Below, in pieces: positions 46,681-54,266 of a stretch of DNA of 54,266 nt (within the stretch, counting starts at the first letter, position 1; each line of letters opens with the position of its first letter). The notes under the pieces are model-generated. The model was not told the DNA's origin and made no database searches. It was given only the letters and a program-made list of their open reading frames with translations. The position numbers were made by a program, and so were the translations under genes. The DNA is from Saccharopolyspora endophytica (GTDB lineage Bacteria > Actinomycetota > Actinomycetes > Mycobacteriales > Pseudonocardiaceae), in contig NZ_JAGPXE010000021.1 of the NCBI RefSeq assembly GCF_018070075.1, positions 1-54,266 on the forward strand, in the 5' to 3' direction.

Positions 46681-47826
46681 TTAGTTGACCTCCGCATCTG
46701 CTGGTGTGATGGCAAGGAAAGCCCGTAGTTCGGTGTCGGGGTCGAGTGCTTGTGCCAGCAGCGCCAGCGAAAGCGCTGCGTCGCGGGGTTCGAGGTGGGT
46801 TAGGTGGTAGACGGCCAGGAGCCGCATCACCAGGTAGGGACGTAGCCACGTCATGAGATCGTCGACGCCGAGGTGGTGAGCGAGTGGCCGCACCATTTCC
46901 TCGAGATAACGGTGCAGGACGTGCCGGCGGGCTCTGCTGGGTGTGTGCTGATAGTCGATGACCAGTGACGATCGGGTGAACTCGGCACTGATGCTGGGCT
47001 CGGTGAAACTCGGTGTTGTGAGCGCGGAGGGGTGATCACGAAACGCCCTCGGGTTGTAGTGCGGCGTCAAGCGCGGGCCGTGGAGGCGCTGGTACATCAG
47101 AAAACAGGCGAACTCGCCCGGGAGCGCGTTGAGACCTGCGGTGTCGTAGTCGATCCAGACCGGGCCGCGGGAGGGTGACCAGCCGATGTTGACGTCGGTG
47201 GGATCGCCCTGGGTGAGGGCAGCCCAGACCGGGTTGTTCTGGGCGAAGTGCACCCGCAGCCTGGCCACGAGGTCAACGAAATCGATGGTGTGCGCGCGGT
47301 CGTTGACGATCAGATTCAAGCGGGCCAGGTCCTGTGGGCGCACTCCCCGCATCCCGTCGGTGATGGGCCAGGGTTCGTTGTGCCGGTAGTACTGGTCGAG
47401 GCGGCCGTCGGAGGCGGCGCGTGCCCCGAACAACTTCTGTATCGTGGCCCCGTGAGTCGTCTGTTGTACGGTTCGGCCGATGACTCCCTGGTAGTGGTGG
47501 ATCACAGCGTTCAGGCACTTATCGAGACGGGCCATCTCGCCGGTGCGGTCGGCTCGGGTGATCTCGTCGAGCATCAGTCCCTGGTCGAGCCCGAAGTGCC
47601 GCCACCGGTCGTAGACAAGCACGGTCCAATGGGCCAGCCGGTGCGCACGGTACAGCTCCGGGACGGGATAGAAATCCTTGATTCGGGCGTGGCCTGCGTA
47701 TTCGGCGAGGGCGTCGGCTCGGTGTGGGTTGGCTTTGACGAACAGCTCGCGTCCTGCCCAGTCGACGTGCCAGGTGTGGTTGGCGGTGTACCGGCGGTGG
47801 TGGGCGATTCGCATCGGGATCACCAC
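46681..47826 (-). CDS. APH-like phosphotransferase (up to 381 aa)
   Basis: An aminoglycoside-phosphotransferase-fold kinase. The Lys-containing strand is GRELFVKANPHRADAL; the catalytic loop is TQGDPTDVNIGWSPSRG, with Asp and Asn in the H-G-D-x-x-x-x-N pattern (Gln in place of His); the metal-binding motif is VWIDYDTAGLNALP. Such kinases phosphorylate hydroxyls of sugars, choline or antibiotics. The GTG start overlaps the glycosyltransferase stop; an ATG 4 codons later (MRIAHHRRYTANH) is an alternative. Which substrate is phosphorylated is unknown. Confidence 0.82.
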   Translation of the reverse strand: MVIPMRIAHHRRYTANHTWHVDWAGRELFVKANPHRADALAEYAGHARIKDFYPVPELYRAHRLAHWTVLVYDRWRHFGLDQGLMLDEITRADRTGEMARLDKCLNAVIHHYQGVIGRTVQQTTHGATIQKLFGARAASDGRLDQYYRHNEPWPITDGMRGVRPQDLARLNLIVNDRAHTIDFVDLVARLRVHFAQNNPVWAALTQGDPTDVNIGWSPSRGPVWIDYDTAGLNALPGEFACFLMYQRLHGPRLTPHYNPRAFRDHPSALTTPSFTEPSISAEFTRSSLVIDYQHTPSRARRHVLHRYLEEMVRPLAHHLGVDDLMTWLRPYLVMRLLAVYHLTHLEPRDAALSLALLAQALDPDTELRAFLAITPADAEVN

Positions 47827-48887
47827 CAGCCGGCGAGGTCGTTGGCGAACCCGGCGATGCTTTCCGCGGGAATCTCATTCAGGCGTGCGGAGCGTGACCA
47901 CAGTTCGTCGTCGAGGCCGTCGCGTACCGGGCAGCGGTCCGCGAGGTCGAGCATCTTCGAAAAGGCGGTGGCCACGGCATGGTGACGTGTGTTCCCGGTG
48001 GTCCACTTGGCGGGGGAATGGCGGTTGTAGAGCCCGATCACCTGTGGTCCGGTCCCGTCAGGCCGCTCGGTGAGCGCTGCCAGATGCGTCAGGCCTGTGT
48101 CGTTGCCGATCACGACGTCAGCTGAGGCGAAGACATCCAGGCAATCCACCGCGTCTGGACCGGCGAGCACCTCGAAGTCGGCGAGCGGGCTCGGCTCGGG
48201 TTGGTTGCTGGTGATCAGGGTGAACGTGAACGGTGCTGCACACCCGTTGGTGAGGGCGGTCGCGATGCGCGCGAACCCGGCTGTGCCGTAGTCCTTGCGG
48301 TCGGGCCAGCTGGTCGCCGAGACGAACACGACGTGGAACGGACGTGCGTGCTGGACGGATCGGAAGGCGGGAAGCGGAGCGCGGTCGGCTGGTAGCCGGG
48401 TGCCGAGAGTTTGTTCGGCGGCGAGGTAGTAGCGCATCGGCAGAGCGGCGTGGACCTCGACGTGGTGGTCGTCGAGGACGTCAAGCCATGTTGGTGGTCG
48501 TTCGGGTACTGCGTGGAACTCGAATCCCGTGTTGCGTCCGGTACGCACGATGTGGGGGCCGTCGGTGAGGCTTGTGCTCAGCGGTAGCGTGCAGCGGCGC
48601 ATCAAGCGCGGGCGTGGGCCTTCGTAGCGAAGCTCGGCGTCGTGCCCGGTTGCGTCGGACAGGGCCTGGAGCAGGCCGAGCGCGAGGAGCACATCACCTA
48701 GACCACGGTCACCGAGAACCACCGACCAGCCGCGAGCACTGACCACATCCGCGCCCAGCGTGTAGGAGGGGAGCTCACCGGCGGCGCGCCGGAAGGGCAG
48801 TACCCGGCCCAGCGGCGCATGTTGTCGCGGTACGACTACAGACCCGCCTCGTTGCAGCGTGACCGGTTCGATCGTCCACGGGCTCAC
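47820..48887 (-). CDS. Glycosyltransferase family 9-like protein (355 aa)
   Basis: Resembles heptosyltransferases of the GT-B fold. The N-terminal domain has VVLGDRGLGDVLLALGLLQA, and the C-terminal donor-binding domain has FASADVVIGNDTGLTHLAAL and a later NRHSPAKW. GT9 enzymes typically add heptose from ADP-heptose in Gram-negative LPS, so finding one in an actinobacterial small-molecule-type operon is unusual. The GTG start overlaps the PRTase stop (GTGA). No membrane segment. Donor and acceptor unknown. Confidence 0.85.
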   Translation of the reverse strand: MSPWTIEPVTLQRGGSVVVPRQHAPLGRVLPFRRAAGELPSYTLGADVVSARGWSVVLGDRGLGDVLLALGLLQALSDATGHDAELRYEGPRPRLMRRCTLPLSTSLTDGPHIVRTGRNTGFEFHAVPERPPTWLDVLDDHHVEVHAALPMRYYLAAEQTLGTRLPADRAPLPAFRSVQHARPFHVVFVSATSWPDRKDYGTAGFARIATALTNGCAAPFTFTLITSNQPEPSPLADFEVLAGPDAVDCLDVFASADVVIGNDTGLTHLAALTERPDGTGPQVIGLYNRHSPAKWTTGNTRHHAVATAFSKMLDLADRCPVRDGLDDELWSRSARLNEIPAESIAGFANDLAGWW

Positions 48888-49441
48888 AAGTTGGTGAGGA
48901 CGCACAGCGGTACTCCCAACGACTCCATAAGCTGGCGGGGGTTGCCGCTCGTGTCCTCGATCAAGCACGCGATCCCTGTGACTTCCACGTCCGCATGGCG
49001 CAGAACCGAGACCAGGTTCGCCAGTGTTTTGCCGGTGGTGATCTCGTCGTCGACGACGAGCACGCGACTTCCCGCCAGATCGCCGTAGGTGAAGACCTCG
49101 GTGCGGCGGGCATGGGGTTCGGTGAAGGTTTTCTTGTGCGGTAGGTCGAGGTCGAGCTTCCATGCCAGGCGGTAGGGCACACCGCTGGCCAGCGCGACGG
49201 CGACGGTGGGCAGGATGCCGCCGGCGTCCAGGCCGAGCAACACATCTGGGGCGGTGAACTCTGGGTGCTGGGACCATGCCTGCCACAACGTGGTCCCGGC
49301 CCCGAGCAGGGTGGCGGGGTGGACCTGGTCGAGGATGCCGTCCAGCTCGTGCACGATGCGCACAGCCCTGGCTTCGGGGGGAACCCCGAGACGCTGGACG
49401 CGCTGAGCTCGGTAGCTGAGGTTTTCGGGAACCGTCGTCAT
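48884..49441 (-). CDS. Phosphoribosyltransferase family protein (185 aa)
   Basis: A type I PRTase fold: the PRPP loop reads RVLVVDDEITTGKTLANLVS (D-D-E-I-T-T-G-K-T). Upstream are PDVLLGLDAGGILPTVAVAL and the flexible-loop region LDLDLPHKKTFTEPHARRTE, which recall adenine- or xanthine-type phosphoribosyltransferases. It makes or breaks an N-glycosidic bond between a base and ribose-5-phosphate. The ATG overlaps the stop of the kinase-nucleotidyltransferase (ATGA). Confidence 0.88.
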   Translation of the reverse strand: MTTVPENLSYRAQRVQRLGVPPEARAVRIVHELDGILDQVHPATLLGAGTTLWQAWSQHPEFTAPDVLLGLDAGGILPTVAVALASGVPYRLAWKLDLDLPHKKTFTEPHARRTEVFTYGDLAGSRVLVVDDEITTGKTLANLVSVLRHADVEVTGIACLIEDTSGNPRQLMESLGVPLCVLTNL

Positions 49442-51321
49442 CTACTTGTCCTCTCGGTGTGGTCGAGTTGATCGAGGTAGGTCAGTAGTCGGTCCGTGGT
49501 TTCCACGAGCTGGTCGCGCAGGACCGGATCGGTGGGGTGACGGATGAGGTCGGAGAGGTCCGGAGGCGTGCATTCGGCGGCCGGGTGATGCGAGTGCCAC
49601 GCGGTGAGTACCTCATCGGCGGTGTGCAGGTCATGTCCGTCGGCTCGCAGCACGAGCTTGGCCAGCAGCACCAGATGCTTGTGCACGGCGCGGACATCCG
49701 GCTGCGGTTGGGCGAGCAGCCTGCGGGTGGTCATCACCACGAGCCCCAATTCGCCGCGGCTCGTCCGATCACCGTGCGCGACATTGGGCACCGGAAGCAG
49801 ATACCCCGCTCGCCGATACAGCAAGCCTTCTCCCTGTGCCGCCCTGCGCAGTGCCTGCACGACGCGTGGCGGCACCCGCAGCGCGTCGATGTCGGTCGTC
49901 GTGAAGACGCTGAGGCCGACCTTGATGCCCTCCGGCTCGGGGAGACAGCCGGCGACATCGCGCAGCCACGCGGCCGGGGCGGTGTCCCGAACGAGGAGCA
50001 AATCCAGATCACTCCACCCCTCCCGCCAGCTCGTGGTGCCGGTGCTGCCGGTGGCGAGCATGCACGCGACCTCCTCGTCGAGGAGGTGCTCGGTGGCTTG
50101 CTCCAACCAGCTGCTGTGTGTCGCAGGCTTACTTGCGTGCAGCCCGACCCGCGGCAGATCGACCGTGAGTGCCATGCGGTTGACGGCGAGTTTGAGCGCG
50201 CCCAACGTTCCCGAGTTGTCGATCGTGTGGTCGGCGATGTCTGCGATACGGGCTGCACCACGTTCGCGCTTGATTGCGTCGCGGTTACGCAACTGGGATT
50301 TGGTTTCTGTTGCTCGTTGTGCCCGGACACTCGGGTCGGAATCGATGAACACGACCTGGCAGCGTTGACCCCAGACCCGTTTGAGGTGTGAAGTGGACTG
50401 GAAACGGTGCGCGCTTTCCACACTGATCGCGCGGGCCTTGTTCGCTTGTGCGAATCGCAGGACCTCCTCGCTGAGACGCTGCGCCTGCTCGTACTCCGAC
50501 CACTCCTCGTAGGGATCGGAGACTCCGGCTCGCATGGCGGCGACGTCCAGCAGATAGCCGATCTTCAACCGGGTCACGCCGTGCTCGTGGCGCAACAGGT
50601 CGCCGACAGTGCTCTTGCCGCTCTCGGACAAACCTCCCAATACCCACAATCGGTTCAGAACATCCCCAGGCAGTGGCTCCACGGTGATACCGGCCGCTGC
50701 CAGGCGGGCGCGGAGCATGCACTGGACGTCCAGGATCGGGGCGAAGCCCAGGTCGAGCACCGCGTGGTACTCGCCTCGGTTCACCTGGATGGACAACACC
50801 TCGGCCAGCGTGTGCTGATAGGCGGTGTAGCGACCGTCGACCGGTTGAGGCTCACGTCGTAGTGCCTCGGCAGCTTCCTGCGTCGTGTCGGCCGACCGAC
50901 GTAAAAGCACATGCGTTTCGTGCCGTGGCGCGGCGACTGGGAGGTCGGCCTCAATGCGCTCGACCAACCTGAGCGCTTTTACCGGAGACAGCCCCTCTTT
51001 GAGAACGGCGGTGGCAGCACAGGTCGCGCGGAGCATGGGTGCTCCACGGTCTTCCAGCGCCAACGGCCCGCTCCCATCGCGACGCGCGACATGGCTTCCC
51101 AGGACGAGGGCGACGTGCTCGGCTGTGGTCGAGTTGATGAACCACCAGCTGGCGAAGTCGCCCTTGGCGACCTCGCGCCACCGGGAATCCCAGGCGCTCA
51201 CCGTGCCCACCAGGTGTGCGTTGGGAGTACCACTGTGAAGCCACGCCAACTGCGTTGACTTGCCGATGTTGTCGACTCCGTTGAGCGAGACCGAAAGCCG
51301 TGGCTGCGCGTCTGCGGTCAT
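49438..51321 (-). CDS. Double P-loop kinase fused to nucleotidyltransferase (627 aa)
   Basis: Three domains are visible. The first (about 1-200) has a thymidylate-kinase-like P-loop, LNGVDNIGKSTQLAWLH, and ALEDRGAPML. The second (about 225-385) has another P-loop, LGGLSESGKSTVGDLL, an acidic Walker-B-like strand (QVVFIDSDPSVRAQRATETK) and a basic lid region, like a dephospho-CoA- or nucleotide-kinase. The third (about 405-627) is a Pol-beta-type nucleotidyltransferase with G-S-T-G ... D-L-D (ATGSTGTTSWREGWSDLDLL) and a helical C-terminal part. I start at the ATG overlapping the DUF4254 stop; a GTG 11 codons upstream is possible. Confidence 0.85.
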   Translation of the reverse strand: MTADAQPRLSVSLNGVDNIGKSTQLAWLHSGTPNAHLVGTVSAWDSRWREVAKGDFASWWFINSTTAEHVALVLGSHVARRDGSGPLALEDRGAPMLRATCAATAVLKEGLSPVKALRLVERIEADLPVAAPRHETHVLLRRSADTTQEAAEALRREPQPVDGRYTAYQHTLAEVLSIQVNRGEYHAVLDLGFAPILDVQCMLRARLAAAGITVEPLPGDVLNRLWVLGGLSESGKSTVGDLLRHEHGVTRLKIGYLLDVAAMRAGVSDPYEEWSEYEQAQRLSEEVLRFAQANKARAISVESAHRFQSTSHLKRVWGQRCQVVFIDSDPSVRAQRATETKSQLRNRDAIKRERGAARIADIADHTIDNSGTLGALKLAVNRMALTVDLPRVGLHASKPATHSSWLEQATEHLLDEEVACMLATGSTGTTSWREGWSDLDLLLVRDTAPAAWLRDVAGCLPEPEGIKVGLSVFTTTDIDALRVPPRVVQALRRAAQGEGLLYRRAGYLLPVPNVAHGDRTSRGELGLVVMTTRRLLAQPQPDVRAVHKHLVLLAKLVLRADGHDLHTADEVLTAWHSHHPAAECTPPDLSDLIRHPTDPVLRDQLVETTDRLLTYLDQLDHTERTSR

Positions 51322-51869
51322 GACGTCGTCCGGTAGGTCTTCAGCGGTCGCCACAGCGGGAGACGCCGCTGGCCGGCGCCGACATCACGCACCAGGTCGT
51401 CGTAGGCGTCGGCGAGCTCCGCGAGCTGGCGCAGCGCCAAACGAGCTCGATCGCGATCCCCATCGTTGTTGACCAGGTTCTCCTTGCGGACCCACGCGAT
51501 CGCCAACCGGTCGATCACCGAGCCGAGCGTCTCGGTGTGTAGCGACGCCTCTTCACAGCGGGAAACCAGGGGCGAGGCCCATTCATCAATTCGTTCCACC
51601 AGGGCGACACGCCGGGCGTTGAGGGCATCGATGAGCCGCTTGCTTTCGGCGACGGCTTCAGCAGAAGCTCCGGGAGCGCGGCTGACATCCTCGGCCTGCC
51701 ACTGCTGTGCGTGGTGATCGGCCAAGTCGTTCGCCGCCCGCAATACCAGTTCACTGACGTTGTCGGAGTCGGGGGCGTGGTGGAACGCCTCGATGATCGT
51801 GGCCGATCGCGGCAGGGTCCTCCTCAATTGGATCCCATGCTGTGTAGCGTCTTCTCTGCAGTTCGGCAC
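51318..51869 (-). CDS. DUF4254 domain protein (183 aa)
   Basis: DUF4254 is a helical family often found beside GT9 glycosyltransferases in Bacteroidetes. Here ELVLRAANDLADHHAQQWQA, SKRLIDALNARRVALVERID and LGSVIDRLAIAWVRKENLVN followed by LALRQLAELADAYDDLVRDV match the family. A GTG start with ggagag upstream fits its length. It is probably the first gene of the operon, because a 15-bp hairpin separates it from the gene upstream. Function unknown; a scaffold or glycosylation accessory is a guess from the association. Confidence 0.8.
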   Translation of the reverse strand: MPNCREDATQHGIQLRRTLPRSATIIEAFHHAPDSDNVSELVLRAANDLADHHAQQWQAEDVSRAPGASAEAVAESKRLIDALNARRVALVERIDEWASPLVSRCEEASLHTETLGSVIDRLAIAWVRKENLVNNDGDRDRARLALRQLAELADAYDDLVRDVGAGQRRLPLWRPLKTYRTTS

Positions 51870-51910
51870 GAGCGCGCAACCTCTCCTTCGAACGAAATGG
51901 AGTGTGGGTG

Positions 51911-51951
51911 CGCCTGCGCCGAGGAAGGTCGGGGGATCCTCGGCGCAGGCG
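51911..51951 (-). terminator. 15-bp perfect terminator hairpin
   Basis: cgcctgcgccgagga pairs perfectly with tcctcggcgcaggcg around an 11-base loop. It lies 27 bases beyond the stop of the prim-pol-like gene and 42 bases before the DUF4254 start, so it should isolate the operon from that gene. Confidence 0.85.
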
Positions 51952-51977
51952 CGGCTTATTCAGATGAGGCCGTGCAC

Positions 51978-52643
51978 TCAGCTGGGAGCTCGACCATCCA
52001 GCGACGTGCGGAACGCGCTTTGAAGCTGCGATGAGGTGGGCAAAACCCAGCCGGTAGCCTCGGGAGATACCTTCCATCGGTACGGCAGGCCATCCCGTCT
52101 CGTGGGAGGAAGCGGTATCCACGATCCGCTCGCGTACCACCGACCAGGAGCATCCGCGACCAGTTCAGGGTTCAGAGGAACATCGTCTTCACGCACGAAG
52201 AACACCCAGGAGCCGACGGGTGTGACGGCGACCGGGCCGCCTGCGGAACCTGCGAGCTCTTTCAAGACTCGGTTGCCGTGCGTAGCGGTGACCTCTACGG
52301 CGTTGATTCCGGCACCGCACGCCAACAGCACGGAATACGGACGCCGCGTCCACCACTCCATGGCCATGGCCATGGTTGTCGGTTCCGACGCTCGCCCAAA
52401 GCCGGGGATCGGCTCCAACGTGACCGCACCCGGACTTCCCAACCAGGCCCCGTGCTCAGCCAGTTGGTAGGTCCCTGGCAGCACGGCCCAACCGTGCTGC
52501 GCCAACTCGCACGCGGCGGAACGAATTTCGGCCCATCCCAGACCGGGAATTCCCGGCAACAGCGGTGCAATCCACGAGTGAGAGGCGGTGCCAGCTCGAT
52601 CGTCCATCGGTGTTGACTCCCTGGTGGCCTGGTTCATCGGCAC
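51978..52643 (-). CDS. Prim-pol N-terminal-like protein (221 aa)
   Basis: Resembles the bifunctional primase/polymerase N-terminal domain as found in actinobacterial proteins with no other replication domain: AACELAQHGWAVLPGTYQLA, the WW-T-R-R-P-Y-S-V-L-L-A-C-G block, PVAVTPVGSWVFFVREDD and VKVSP-like end (WKVSPEATGWVLP). The catalytic D-x-D seems to be replaced (GINAVEVTATHGN), so it may not polymerise DNA. The true start may be an internal ATG (MDDRAGTASHSWI). It is divergent from the XRE gene. Confidence 0.7.
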   Translation of the reverse strand: MPMNQATRESTPMDDRAGTASHSWIAPLLPGIPGLGWAEIRSAACELAQHGWAVLPGTYQLAEHGAWLGSPGAVTLEPIPGFGRASEPTTMAMAMEWWTRRPYSVLLACGAGINAVEVTATHGNRVLKELAGSAGGPVAVTPVGSWVFFVREDDVPLNPELVADAPGRWYASGSWIPLPPTRRDGLPYRWKVSPEATGWVLPTSSQLQSAFRTSLDGRAPS

Positions 52644-52753
52644 TTATGAGTCCACCAGGTAAGCGGGGCGAACACGACTACAGTGAGTGCCCACAGTTGG
52701 CCCAGATCGGGGACATTGATGGGACAATCCCGACCTACGGCGGCAATCCGTCC

Positions 52754-52759
52754 TACCGT
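52754..52759 (+). promoter_or_regulatory. -10 box (TACCGT), leaderless
   Basis: TACCGT lies 7 bases before the GTG of the XRE-Nudix-like gene and there is no ribosome binding site. Confidence 0.4.
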
Positions 52760-52766
52760 GAAGCCT

Positions 52767-54233
52767 GTGCCACCCGAGGAACCCCGCATCGCCAACGACG
52801 TGCTGATCGATCTACGTGAACGGAATGGACTGTCTCAGCAAGACCTCGCAGACGAGCTGACCAGCCTCGCCACGCAGAACGGCAGAGCCGTCCAGATCAC
52901 CCGTAAAACGATCAGTCGGTGGGAACGTGGCGAGGTCGTGTGGCCACAGCCCCTCTACCGGCGTCTACTCGCCGAATTCTTCAACTGCGCGGGCGACGAA
53001 CTCGGATTCCGCAGACCACGTTCCGGAGGCCGCGAACAGGAACCGGCCGGCCTTCCACAGTTCACGTTTGCGCCGACGACCCCGACCATCGAGTCGCACG
53101 TCGAGCGCGACCAGGACGCGTGGCGGCAAGTCCGCTCCGCACTCGGAAGGAACCGCCACGACCTCGCCGTGCTCGCGGAATCGCTCTATCCCGACTATCG
53201 GGTGCCGGGACTGAAAAACACAGGGGCCATCAGCGCACCGAACTGGATTCCCGATGAGCCCATCACGCTCGACGAGATAACGCTGACCCTCGACGGGGCC
53301 GTACCCGAGCCCACGATCATGGGCGGCGGACCGGACAGTTCCGCGGTGCGTCCGCTTGCCACCGCCGAAACCCGATACCGCCTCTACCACGACGCCGTCC
53401 GCGACCTTGCAGCACCACGCCTGTTCGAAAACCGCCTGTGTTTCCGCCTTCTCGGACTCGACTGGCAGTCACCCGGCATGCGGTTCGGACAGATGGGGTT
53501 CTTCGACGCCATCGACACCAACGAGGTCCTCGCCCACGAATTCGCCGCCCACCACCTGGTCCTCGACGGGGACAAGGAAACCCTGCTGCCGCGTGCCACC
53601 ATACGAGGTCTCAAATTCCGGAAAGCGGTCGCAGACCCCTTCGACCTCGACCGCCGGCCCCTCATGGGCGCGATCGGCACCCTGACCATCCGAGGCGGCG
53701 ACAGTCCGAGCGTCATACTCCATCAACGAGACTCCGGCAGCGTCGCTGGCGGTGGCGGCATGGCCCACCTGCTCCCTGCAGGCATCTTCCAACCCTCATC
53801 GGTCATCCCGACTGCCCTCGACGCCGACTTCAGCCTGTGGCGCAACATCCAGCGCGAGTACGCCGAAGAACTACTGGGCCATGACGAGTACGACGGCTCC
53901 GGCAAGCCGATCCGATACGACAAGTTGGAACCGTTCATGTCGATGGACAAGGCGCTCCATGCTGGTCACATCCGAGTGTTCTGTCTCGGAGTCACGCTCG
54001 ACGCACTCACCCTTGCTGGGGACATCCTGACCGTCGCCGTCATCGCCCCGGAGACCTACGACGCGATGTTCGCCAACGCCGTGACAGCAAACCCTGAAGG
54101 AGCCATGCCCGCACGGGCCTTCCCCTTCGAAGAGAACACCCTGACCTGGCTCCGAGAATCAAGGCAGTTGTCCCCCGGCGCAGCCGCGGCACTGCACTTC
54201 GCCTGGGCCAATCGAAAGCTCCTGGTCGGCTGA
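52767..54233 (+). CDS. XRE regulator with Nudix-like C-terminal domain (488 aa)
   Basis: Residues about 8-70 form an XRE helix-turn-helix (LIDLRERNGLSQQDLADELT ... TRKTISRWERGEVVWP). A long middle region follows. The C-terminal part has a Nudix-like box (MAHLLPAGIFQPSSVI ... SLWRNIQREYAEELLG) with REYAEELLG fitting REUxEExGU, but the first Glu is missing, suggesting ligand sensing rather than hydrolysis. Nudix-type transcription factors that bind nucleotide-sugar-like ligands are known. The GTG start was chosen because of the -10 box; longer frames open upstream. It is divergent from the prim-pol-like gene and lies near the operon, so it may regulate it. Confidence 0.8.
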   Translation: MPPEEPRIANDVLIDLRERNGLSQQDLADELTSLATQNGRAVQITRKTISRWERGEVVWPQPLYRRLLAEFFNCAGDELGFRRPRSGGREQEPAGLPQFTFAPTTPTIESHVERDQDAWRQVRSALGRNRHDLAVLAESLYPDYRVPGLKNTGAISAPNWIPDEPITLDEITLTLDGAVPEPTIMGGGPDSSAVRPLATAETRYRLYHDAVRDLAAPRLFENRLCFRLLGLDWQSPGMRFGQMGFFDAIDTNEVLAHEFAAHHLVLDGDKETLLPRATIRGLKFRKAVADPFDLDRRPLMGAIGTLTIRGGDSPSVILHQRDSGSVAGGGGMAHLLPAGIFQPSSVIPTALDADFSLWRNIQREYAEELLGHDEYDGSGKPIRYDKLEPFMSMDKALHAGHIRVFCLGVTLDALTLAGDILTVAVIAPETYDAMFANAVTANPEGAMPARAFPFEENTLTWLRESRQLSPGAAAALHFAWANRKLLVG

Positions 54234-54244
54234 GCCGCACGAGC

Positions 54245-54266
54245 GGGGGGGGGGGGGGGGGGGGGG
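54245..54266. other. Poly-G run at contig end
   Basis: Twenty-two consecutive G residues end the window. This is typical of a no-signal tail in two-colour sequencing kept by an assembler, not biology. Confidence 0.9.

Noticed and set aside
48888..49286. N-terminal extension of the GT9-like protein
   Set aside because: It overlaps the PRTase gene in another frame; the GTGA overlap gives the natural start.
54245..54266. Poly-G tract as a biological feature
   Set aside because: Its position at the exact contig end and its perfect homopolymer nature point to a sequencing artefact.

Overview
The window reads as high-GC actinobacterial DNA, most likely from the Pseudonocardiales. The evidence is the codon and GC bias, an XRE/DUF397 pair and a second, orphan DUF397 gene, an RbpA-type RNA polymerase-binding protein, a conservon (cvnA-D), many GTG starts and several apparently leaderless genes. 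There is no rRNA, complete tRNA, CRISPR array, transposase or integrase. The last 22 bases are a run of G, which looks like a contig-end artefact.

Region 1 (about 0.4-2.2 kb) holds a solo Ku gene and small hypothetical genes. Region 2 (about 2.2-28.3 kb) is the backbone of a conjugative or integrative element or plasmid, mostly on the minus strand: a MobF/TrwC relaxase-helicase with a duplicated C-terminal module, its partner genes, SSB, a prim-pol replication protein, a ParB-like protein, two DUF4192 proteins, several paralogous pairs and many small unknown proteins. Almost every gene here is followed by a long perfect hairpin. Two families of larger structured intergenic elements (A and B) each occur twice, with stems that differ in sequence but keep their pairing. 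A four-hairpin array, a roughly 200-bp imperfect palindrome next to an AT-rich stretch, a candidate small structured RNA, a candidate oriT and a SLOG-family pseudogene are also present.

Region 3 (28.3-35.1 kb) carries an orphan DUF397 gene with a 38-codon companion, an RbpA paralogue, a TPR protein, an acyl-CoA dehydrogenase homologue lacking the usual catalytic Glu, and a cvnABCD conservon extended by a GAF-domain gene. Region 4 (35.4-40.7 kb, plus strand) runs from an XRE-TPR regulator through a RibD-like deaminase, a 2H phosphoesterase and a small Cys-rich peptide to an ABC exporter.

Region 5 (40.7-54.2 kb) contains unknown proteins, two divergent Nudix hydrolases and an eight-gene minus-strand operon (51869 down to 44563). 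Seven of its junctions are overlapped or nearly so. The genes encode a DUF4254 protein, a double P-loop kinase fused to a nucleotidyltransferase, a phosphoribosyltransferase, a GT9-type glycosyltransferase, an APH-like kinase, an SDR, a histidine phosphatase and a TylF-type O-methyltransferase. Upstream are a second prim-pol-like gene and a divergent XRE regulator with a Nudix-like box. This operon is the best candidate for an undescribed pathway, plausibly making a phosphorylated, glycosylated or methylated nucleotide-type small molecule; that product class is inference only.
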